Position numbers and translations under genes: made by a program. From the NCBI RefSeq assembly GCF_004322855.1, contig NZ_CP036402.1, forward strand, positions 3,968,001-4,032,000: 64,000 nucleotides of DNA, given 5' to 3'. How positions within the stretch are numbered: the stretch's first letter is position 1; each line of letters begins with the position of its first letter. Below are positions 57,442 through 64,000 of this stretch, one piece after another. Under the pieces are notes generated by a model. It worked only from the letters and a program-made list of their open reading frames with translations. It did not search any database and had not been told where the DNA came from. Source of the DNA: Egibacter rhizosphaerae (GTDB taxonomy: Bacteria > Actinomycetota > Nitriliruptoria > Euzebyales > Egibacteraceae).

Positions 57442-57902
57442 TTACCGGCGAGGGGGATGGTTATCGGAGTAGAGCGTTGCAATGCGCCCATCTGAATAGC
57501 GTTTCTGCAGGCGCATGGTGGCTTCCACGGTGACAGACGCTGAGCACCGGTAGCGAACCTTGCCGTCCATCGAGCCCGGCGTGCCGCTGGACGCATGGGG
57601 TTCTGGACGTTCTGCCAGACACACGATGAAACCATCTGAGGGGATACCTCGTCCGACTCACCAGCATCGTCGAACTCAACATATCCGCCAATCGTCTCGT
57701 ATTCGTCTACGTCTATCGTCTCTCCCGAGTCCAGACGCTTCAACTCTTCGAGGAACGCGTCTGCTTCGTCCTCCCAGTCCCCGTCGTGGCCGGCCAGCGA
57801 TGAATCTGCGTGCGCTGCACCAGCTAGCCAAACGAACAGCATCCCCAGCATCACGGCGACCACGAACATAAACCGTAGTGTGCTAGAGCGTTGAGTTACC
57901 AT
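57442..57902 (-). pseudogene. Small secreted protein gene with a frameshift
   Basis: From an ATG at 57902 the frame gives a signal peptide (LRFMFVVAVMLGMLFVWLAG and AAHADS), then an acidic stretch and SSCVWQNVQNP. There the frame breaks: a C run (57597-57600, minus strand) is one base short, and the next frame continues HASSGTPGSMDGKVRYRCSA, SVTVEATMRLQKRYSDG and a stop at 57442-57444. Joined, it resembles actinobacterial secreted proteins with an NPH-x-S...C pattern (recalled from memory). Either the gene is broken, or the C run was misread. A TTGACA box lies on the minus strand at 57959-57964. Confidence 0.65.
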
Positions 57903-58467
57903 CTTATCCCCTGACCGCAGGATGTACATTGAGAAGGCTTGAAGCGCGCCGGTGTATATGTCAAGGGCCGGTGTCCCGGTCGAGGGCTGTCCGGATAGCG
58001 TTGTAACGGGTTCACATGGGACCATTCGCCGGCATCACGCTCGACGGACGGGGTCGGCGACCTCGACGTCGAGGTCGCCGGCCGTCGGCTTGTCTGCGTT
58101 CGCGAGCCGCGGCGGCGCTCCCGTCATCCGAACCGGTGGCAGTTGTGCGGGGGGCAAACCCAGCGGCGCTCACCTCGAGCCCGCAGCGGGCCTGCGCACG
58201 GGAGGGCCGGTCTTCACCTCAGGGGTGGTGCGCCAATCGCGGGAAGGGACGACCCCCTATGGTGAAAGGGATTCGTTCCTGTTCCCGATTCTTGACGGAT
58301 GGCGGGATTCCGATCGAGGCCCCTACCGTCCCATGAACGTTTCGCGTAGCTTGCGAACGGGCCCATCGCCCCCGGCGAACCCCCGCTGCAGCGCCCCGCT
58401 GCTCGACGGCGACGCGTCGACCCGCAGGGGCGGAGGGGGGAGGCCCTCGAGGAAAGGATGGCACGCC
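57903..58467. other. Intergenic region with a 26-bp palindrome
   Basis: This 565-bp stretch lies between the divergent secreted-protein and formaldehyde dehydrogenase genes. I see no gene in it. Positions 58055-58080 form a 26-bp perfect palindrome with GGCGACCTCGA as its left arm; being between divergent promoters, it is more likely an operator than a terminator. No clear -10/-35 pair for the plus strand was found. Confidence 0.6.
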
Positions 58468-59682
58468 ATGGCCGGTAATCGAGTAGTGGTGTACCAGGGG
58501 CCGGGCGAGGTCTCGGTGGAATCGATCGACTATCCGAAGCTCGAACTGCCGGACGATGTCGTGACGGGGACGGGCGTGAAGCGCTCGGCGCCGCACGGCG
58601 TGATCCTGAAAGTGGTCTCGACCAACATCTGCGGCAGCGACCAGCACATGGTGCGCGGCCGCACGACCGCGCCCGTGGGGCAGACCCTCGGCCACGAGAT
58701 CACCGGCGAGGTGATCGAGATGGGCGACGACGTGCTCTTCCTCAACCAGGGCGACATCGTCAGCGTGCCGTTCAACATCGCCTGCGGCCGCTGCGAGAAG
58801 TGCGACGAGCGCCAGACCGGTGTCTGCCTCAACGTGAACCCTGCGCGGCCCGGAGCCGCGTACGGCTACGTGGACATGGGCGGATGGATCGGGGGGCAGG
58901 CGGACTACGTCTTCGTGCCCTTCGCCGACTTCAACTGCCTCAGGTTCCCCGACCGGGACCAGGCCCTCGAGAAGATCAAGGACCTCACGATGCTGTCGGA
59001 CATCCTGCCGACCGGCTATCACGGGGCCTACACCGCGGGTGTGACCACCGGATCGACGGTGTACGTCGCCGGCGCCGGGCCGGTCGGACTGGCCGCGGCG
59101 ACCAGCGCGCAGCTGCTGGGGGCATCGGTCGTCATCGTCGGTGACATGATCGAGGAGCGGTTGGCCCAGGCACGCAGCTTCGGGTGCGAGACGATCAACC
59201 TGGCCGAGCCGGGCGAGCTCAACGAGAAGATCGCGGACATCCTGGGCGAACCCGAGGTGGACGCCGCGGTCGATGCGGTGGGCTTCGAGGCCGTGGGCAG
59301 TGGGCCCGACGCGGGCGAGCAGCCCGCCGCGGTGCTCAACGACATCATGAACGCGGCCAAGGTCGGCGCGGGTCTCGGCATCCCGGGCCTGTACGTGACC
59401 GGCGACCCCGGCGGGGTCGACGAGGAGGCCCAGATCGGCAGCCTGCGCGTCCGGCTGGGCCTCGGCTGGGCGAAGTCGCACCGCTTCCAGACCGGTCAGT
59501 GCCCCGTGAAGCGTTACAACCGGGGGCTGATGAAGGCGATCCTCGCCGATCGGGTGCCCATCGCGCGCAACGTGAACGCCCAGGTGATCTCGCTGGACGA
59601 CGCGCCCGAGGGGTACCAGCAGTTCGACCGTGGGGCGGCGAAGAAGTTCGTGATCGACCCGCACGGGATGCTCAAGGCGTAA
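58468..59682 (+). CDS. fdhA: Formaldehyde dehydrogenase, glutathione-independent
   Basis: A 404-residue zinc alcohol-dehydrogenase-type enzyme. NICGSDQHMVRGRT (catalytic Zn Cys), GHEITGEV (Zn His), and the structural zinc loop CGRCEKCDERQTGVC are in place; VYVAGAGPVGLAAATSAQLL binds NAD+. FKTG-type end GWAKSHRFQTGQCPVKRYNR is typical of the Pseudomonas putida FdhA group (398 residues), which oxidises formaldehyde to formate with NAD+ tightly bound. Homologues also accept other aldehydes. The ATG at 58468 has GGAAAGG about 10 nt upstream. The formate dehydrogenase genes that follow indicate a pathway from formaldehyde to CO2. Confidence 0.9.
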   Translation: MAGNRVVVYQGPGEVSVESIDYPKLELPDDVVTGTGVKRSAPHGVILKVVSTNICGSDQHMVRGRTTAPVGQTLGHEITGEVIEMGDDVLFLNQGDIVSVPFNIACGRCEKCDERQTGVCLNVNPARPGAAYGYVDMGGWIGGQADYVFVPFADFNCLRFPDRDQALEKIKDLTMLSDILPTGYHGAYTAGVTTGSTVYVAGAGPVGLAAATSAQLLGASVVIVGDMIEERLAQARSFGCETINLAEPGELNEKIADILGEPEVDAAVDAVGFEAVGSGPDAGEQPAAVLNDIMNAAKVGAGLGIPGLYVTGDPGGVDEEAQIGSLRVRLGLGWAKSHRFQTGQCPVKRYNRGLMKAILADRVPIARNVNAQVISLDDAPEGYQQFDRGAAKKFVIDPHGMLKA

Positions 59683-59821
59683 CCCACCCACGCGGGTCGT
59701 GTGCACGACCGGGCCGGGGATCCACGCGGATTCCCGGCCCGACCTCCCCCTGGCGGCCTCCACGTCCGGCACACTGGGATCGTGGCTCGAGGGTCCCGCC
59801 GGGTCCTTTCGGGACACTGCC

Positions 59822-59838
59822 CCCAGTGACACACTGGG
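59822..59838. promoter_or_regulatory. Inverted repeat upstream of the formate dehydrogenase gene
   Basis: CCCAGTG (59822-59828) and CACTGGG (59832-59838) form a 7-bp inverted repeat with a 3-bp spacer. A third box, CACACTGGG, is at 59770-59778, with centre spacing of about 60 bp. The region 59683-59988 (306 bp) between fdhA and the formate dehydrogenase gene has no gene, so this may be an operator. No known regulator was matched. Confidence 0.4.
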
Positions 59839-59988
59839 TACGCGCACAGCGCAACCGTTCCACATGAGGGAACGCCATCTGAGGGATGCCGTCGTGGGTT
59901 CAGCCGGGCCGGGTCCGGCACCGCGAGGATCCCGCCGCGGCGACCATGGTCGGCCGCGGGGACGCGCCACGGGCGCGAGGAGGACGAC

Positions 59989-61911
59989 ATGGGGGCTCGA
60001 CACACGCGACTGACCCACCCGTTGGTGCGCGAGAGCGGCGAGTTGCGGCGCGCGACCTGGGAGGAGGCCCTCGGCCGTGCCGCGGCGGGGTTCCGTGACA
60101 CGACCGCGGCCCACGGGCCCGCCTCGTTCGGGTTCTTCTCGTGCTCGAAGGCCTCGAACGAGGTGAACTTCCTGGCCCAGAAGTTCGCGCGCTCGGTGAT
60201 CGGCACGAGCAACATCGACAGCTGCAATCGCACTTGACACGCGCCGAGCGTCGTCGGTCTGGCGACGGTCTTCGGTGCCGGGGGCGGCACCAGCTCGTAC
60301 GAGGAGGTCGGTGAGACCGACATCGTGATCCTCTGGGGCTCCAACGCACGCGAGACCCACCCGATCTTCTTCCACCACGTCCTGAAGGCGGTCCACAGGG
60401 GCGCCCGGCTCGCCGTGATCGATCCGCGGCGCACCACCTCGGCGGCGTGGGCCGACACCTGGCTGGGGCTCGACGTCGGCACCGACATCGCACTCGCGCA
60501 CACCATGGCCCGCGAGATCCTCGCGCAGGGCCTCGAGAACCGGGTGTTCATCGAACGTGCCACCAGCGGGTTCGATGCCTACCGGGAAGCGGTCGAGCCG
60601 TTCACCCTCGAGGAGGGGGAGCGCCTGACCGGTGTCCCGGCCGAGGCGATCCGCGATCTCGCCCACGCGTACGCGAAGGCCGACCGCGCGATCCTGTGCT
60701 GGACGCTCGGGATCACCGAGCACCACAACGCGGTCGACAACGTGCGGGCCCTCATCAACCTCGGGCTGCTGACGGGCCACGTGGGGCGCTACGGGTCGGG
60801 TCTCAACCCGCTGCGGGGCCAGAACAACGTGCAGGGCGGCGGGGACATGGGGGCGATCCCCAACAAGTTCCCCGGCTTCGTGGACGTCACCGACGCCGAT
60901 GCGCGCGCCAGGTTCGAACGGGCGTGGGGTGTCGAGGGCCTGCCGGCCGAGAAGGGCTGGCACCTGTCCGAGATGTTCGAGGCCATGGAGCGGGGTGACC
61001 TGCGCACCCTGTACGTGCTGGGGGAGAACCCGGCCGAGAGCGAGGCGGACGTCGAGCACGCCCGTGCGCTCCTGCGCGGCCTGGACCACGTGGTCGTGCA
61101 GGACATCTTCCTCACGAAGACCGCGGAGCTCGCCGACGTCGTCCTGCCGGCGGCAGCCGACTGGTGCGAGTCCGAGGGGACGGTCACGAACTCCGAGCGA
61201 CGGGTGCAGCGGATCCGCAAGGCCATCGATCCCCCTGGCGAGGCCCGGTCGGATCTGGAGATCCTCTGCGACCTGGCCCGCGAGCTCGGCCACGACTGGG
61301 GCAAGCCCACCGCCGAGGAGGTCTGGGACGAGCTACGCGGCCTCTCGCTCATGCACGCGGGGATGCGCTACGACCGTCTCGATGCGCTCGGCGGCATCCA
61401 GTGGCCCTGCCCGCACGAGGAGCATCCGGGCACCCAGTTCCTCCACGCGCGACTGTGGGAGGAGCCGCGCGAGGGAGCACCGGCCCCCTTCGCCCCCGTC
61501 GCACACGTGCCACCGGTCGACGAGCTCACGCCCGAGTATCCGATCCGGCTCACCACCGGCCGCCGGCTCGACGCCTACAACACGGGGGTGCAGAGCGGTG
61601 GGTACCGCAGCCCGATGCGCAAGCGGCGCGAGTCGCTGATGCTCTCGCCCGAGGACGCGGCCGCCCTCGGTGTCGAGGAGGGCGAGCTCGTGCGGGTGTC
61701 CAGCCGCCGCGGCGCGATCGACGCACCCGTCGCGCTCGACCCGACGCTGCGCCCGGGGCTGGCTTTCGCGACGCTGCACACCTCGAGCGAGCTCGACACC
61801 AACGTTCTCACCAACGATGCGTGGGACCCGAAGTCGGGGACCGCGGAGTTCAAGGCCACGGCGATCCGCGTGGAGAAGCGGGTCGCCGTCCCCGGGGTGG
61901 CGGCGATGTGA
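59989..61911 (+). CDS. fdhF: Formate dehydrogenase catalytic subunit, selenoprotein (in-frame TGA = Sec83)
   Basis: The frame from ATG 59989 (AGGAGG 5 nt upstream) reaches a TGA at 60235-60237, codon 83. It continues in the same frame for 558 codons to 61911. The residues around it, NIDSCNRT-U-HAPSVVGL, align with E. coli FdhF NVDCCARV-U-HGPSVAGL. The Arg of NPLRGQNNVQG (276) is 193 residues after Sec, as in E. coli (140 and 333). FdhF-type stretches follow (GIQWPCPHEEHPG, SSRRGAIDAPVAL). The Mo/W-bis-pterin subunit oxidises formate to CO2 in the cytosol. The N-terminal [4Fe-4S] domain (about 60 residues with CxxCxxxC) is absent. A SECIS element follows the TGA. Confidence 0.9.
60238..60275 (+). 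promoter_or_regulatory. Bacterial SECIS element for selenocysteine insertion
   Basis: Right after the TGA, CGTCGTC (60249-60255) pairs with GGCGACG (60261-60267), including one G-U pair. This leaves the apical loop GGTCT at 60256-60260, which starts 18 nt after the TGA. The E. coli fdhF SECIS has the same GGUCU apical loop at the same distance, where it is bound by SelB. selA, selB, selC and selD were not seen in the window and must be elsewhere. Confidence 0.85.
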
Positions 61912-61980
61912 GCACGGTCCCGCTGACCGGCGTCCGATCACTCGGATGCGTCGGCACCGGACGCGAGCAAGGAGACGCGG

Positions 61981-64000
61981 TTGGATCTGCACCTGCGGGG
62001 GGCGACGCCGACGCCCGAGGAGAAGGAGGCCGTCGACGCGCTGCTGGGGCCGCCGACGACACGGTGGGAGGACGCGACGCTCGCCGGGATCCCCACGATC
62101 GTTCCCGATGCGGATACCGCGGCCCGTGACGGGCACGCGGGCAGCGGGCACGGGGGCAACGGGCACGGGGGCAACGGGCAGGGTCCCGCCGACCTGCGCA
62201 CCTCGACCGCCGGGCAGGCCGCGCGCGCCCGACGCCACCTGCTGCTGCCCGCGCTGCACGCGGTCAACGATGCGGTCGGGTGGGTCAGCGAAGGGGCGCT
62301 CGAGTACATCTGCGGCCGGCTCACCGTGCCGCCGGCCGAGGCCTACGGGGTGGCGACGTTCTACGCGCTCTTCTCGGTCACGCCGCGCCCACCCCGCATC
62401 GCCCATGTGTGCGAGGACCTCGCGTGCAGGGCCGGCGGCGCGGACGACCTGATCGCCGACCTGGAGGAGGCCTACGGCCCGCCCGGCCCGCCGTCCGACG
62501 TCCGCCACGGTGAGGCCGCCGCCTCCGGGGCCGACGTCGACGACGGGGCGCCGACCGACGGTGTGATGTGGGAGCGCAGCCCCTGTCTCGGGCTCTGCGA
62601 GCGGGCTCCGGCCGTGTGGCTGCAGCGCGCGGGGGAGGACGACGCGGTCTGTGCACCGGCCGACGTCGAAACGGTGGCCCGTGGGCTCGCCGGCGAGGAC
62701 CGGCCGGCGCCATCCGTCATCGCGAGCGTGCCGCAAGTCGCCGTGGACGGCCCACCCCGGCCCGAGGTCGGACTGCGGTTCCTCGCCCGCGTCGGCCGCG
62801 TCGACCCGACCGACCTCGACGCCTACCGTGCGGCCGGGGGCTATCAGGCCCTGCGGACCGCGGTGGGGCTCGGTCCGCGGGGCGCGTTGCGCGAGGTCAA
62901 GGACTCGGCGCTCGCCGGACGAGGGGGCGCGGCGTTCCCGTTGGGGATCAAGTGGGAGGCGGTGGCGAGCGCGCCCGAGCACCCGCACTACGTGGTCGCG
63001 AACGCCGACGAGTCCGAGCCGGGCACCTTCAAGGACCGCGTGCTCATGGAGGAGGATCCCTTCGCGGTCGTCGAGTCGATGACCCTGGCCGGGTTCGTGA
63101 CCGGCAGCGAGCTCGGCTACGTCTACCTGCGGGGCGAGTATCCGCTCGCGCACGCTCGGCTCGAGCACGCGATCGAACAGGCCCGGGAACGGGGGTTCCT
63201 GGGGCGGGACGTCATGGGGGAGGGCTTCGCCTTCGACCTCGAGATCCGCCGGGGCGGCGCTGCCTACATCTGCGGCGAGGAGACCGCCCTGCTCGAGTCG
63301 ATCGAGGGCAAGCGCGGCGAGCCACGGCAGAAGCCGCCGTTCCCCACCCAGGTCGGCCTGTTCGCCAAACCGACCGCGATCAACAACATCGAGACCCTCG
63401 TGGCCGGCCTCCACGTGCTCACCGACGGCGGTCCCGGCTACGCGTCGATCGGCACGGACCAGTCGACCGGCACGAAGCTGTTCTGCGTATCGGGGTCGGT
63501 GCGCCACCCCGGCCTCTACGAGGTCACGTTCGGTGCGACGGTGCGGGAGGTGCTCGACCTCGCCGGCGGCGTCCCCGGGGAGCGAAGTCTCCAGGCCGTG
63601 CTGCTCGGAGGTGCGGCCGGGACCTTCCTGCGTCCGGACCAGCTCGACACGCCGCTGACGTTCGAGGGCACCAAGGCCATCGGGCAGGCGCTGGGCTCGG
63701 GGGTCGTGATGGCGTTCGACGAGTCGGTCGACCTGCTCGGCATGCTCGGGCGGGTCGCGGCCTTCTTCCGCGACGAGTCGTGCGGGCAGTGCGTGCCGTG
63801 CCGGGTCGGCACGGTCCGTCAGGAGGAGTCGCTGGCCCGGATCGCCGACGGTGCTGATCCCGCCGCCGAGCTGGAGCTCCTGGACGACGTCGCGCAGGTC
63901 ATGGCCGACGCGTCGATCTGCGGGCTGGGGCACACCGCCCCGAGCGCGCTGCGCTCCGCACTGTCGCAGGGGTTGCTGCCATTCGCGTCCTCCGGGGGCG
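61981..64000 (+). CDS. Fused NuoE-NuoF diaphorase of the NAD+-linked formate dehydrogenase, 3' end cut off
   Basis: A frame of at least 673 residues, open to the window edge. The TTG at 61981 is the first possible start after a stop at 61924-61926, with AAGGAG upstream. Residues about 60-210 are a NuoE-type [2Fe-2S] domain (CEDLAC and CLGLC). Residues about 250-670 are NuoF: GRGGAAFPLGIKW binds FMN, ADESEPGTFKD binds NADH, and ESCGQCVPCRVGT with SICGLG the [4Fe-4S] cluster. A Gly/His/Asn-rich insert (about residues 50-70) precedes the NuoE part. It would pass electrons from formate to NAD+. The stop codon lies beyond 64000. Confidence 0.92.
   Translation, partial: MDLHLRGATPTPEEKEAVDALLGPPTTRWEDATLAGIPTIVPDADTAARDGHAGSGHGGNGHGGNGQGPADLRTSTAGQAARARRHLLLPALHAVNDAVGWVSEGALEYICGRLTVPPAEAYGVATFYALFSVTPRPPRIAHVCEDLACRAGGADDLIADLEEAYGPPGPPSDVRHGEAAASGADVDDGAPTDGVMWERSPCLGLCERAPAVWLQRAGEDDAVCAPADVETVARGLAGEDRPAPSVIASVPQVAVDGPPRPEVGLRFLARVGRVDPTDLDAYRAAGGYQALRTAVGLGPRGALREVKDSALAGRGGAAFPLGIKWEAVASAPEHPHYVVANADESEPGTFKDRVLMEEDPFAVVESMTLAGFVTGSELGYVYLRGEYPLAHARLEHAIEQARERGFLGRDVMGEGFAFDLEIRRGGAAYICGEETALLESIEGKRGEPRQKPPFPTQVGLFAKPTAINNIETLVAGLHVLTDGGPGYASIGTDQSTGTKLFCVSGSVRHPGLYEVTFGATVREVLDLAGGVPGERSLQAVLLGGAAGTFLRPDQLDTPLTFEGTKAIGQALGSGVVMAFDESVDLLGMLGRVAAFFRDESCGQCVPCRVGTVRQEESLARIADGADPAAELELLDDVAQVMADASICGLGHTAPSALRSALSQGLLPFASSGG

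Noticed and set aside
60235-60237. TGA as an ordinary stop making a formate dehydrogenase pseudogene
   Set aside because: The TGA is exactly at the selenocysteine position, flanks match FdhF, the frame continues intact, and a SECIS-like stem-loop follows at the correct distance.

Overview
The window is very G+C-rich, dense bacterial DNA with many GTG starts, short gene overlaps, strong Shine-Dalgarno sequences, a GuaB1-type protein, a PAC2 proteasome-chaperone-type protein and many acidic (Asp/Glu-rich) proteins. This points to an actinobacterium, probably a halotolerant or alkaliphilic one; a member of the Nitriliruptoria (Egibacter, Egicoccus, Nitriliruptor, Euzebya) would fit, but that is inference without any database search.

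Layout. 1-2.5 kb (minus): the start of a PP2C phosphatase, an OsmC protein, and an overlapping sugar-kinase/TrpF-like pair. 2.7-11.4 kb (plus): one long operon for peptide uptake and breakdown (permeases, two ATPases, SDR, lipoprotein binding protein, M20 and S58 peptidases). 11.4-20.8 kb: HD-GYP phosphodiesterase, SppA-like protease, acetoacetate-decarboxylase-like protein, an NDH-2 gene behind two perfect CRP/GlxR-type operators, GuaB1, an MpaB-family oxygenase, and a coiled-coil/lipoprotein-protease pair. 20.9-34.7 kb: alanine/glycine symporter, a class A penicillin-binding protein with PASTA regions, GalE, a GAF-PAS-GGDEF-EAL protein, MgtE, an MFS carrier and an unusual HAD/P-loop ATPase fusion. 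34.8-38.2 kb is a decaying stretch: a formate/nitrite-channel remnant and a P-type ATPase cut by an in-frame TAG. 38.3-56 kb is mostly household: SRPBCC-CBS-BON protein, HxlR regulator with a divergent flavoprotein, tRNA-Val, two aldo/keto reductases, YchF, PAC2, YqeY, a two-ATPase/two-permease ABC exporter, an S9 peptidase with an unknown partner, and a LysM protein. 56.2-58.0 kb is a visibly less G+C-rich island with two unknown overlapping genes, a frameshifted secreted-protein gene and a 32-bp perfect palindrome.

The most interesting part is 58.5-64 kb: a complete-looking C1 oxidation module. A zinc formaldehyde dehydrogenase is followed by a formate dehydrogenase catalytic subunit whose reading frame is interrupted by TGA exactly at the catalytic selenocysteine position. 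A 7-bp stem with a GGTCT apical loop lies 18 nt after that TGA, as in the E. coli fdhF SECIS. Next comes a fused NuoE-NuoF diaphorase running off the window edge. Together they would turn formaldehyde into formate and CO2 and pass electrons to NAD+. The catalytic subunit unusually lacks the N-terminal [4Fe-4S] domain, so that cluster is probably supplied by a gene beyond the window.

Several genes appear broken (formate/nitrite channel, P-type ATPase, small secreted protein). Two of the lesions are single-base changes in G/C runs, so assembly error must be excluded before calling them biological.
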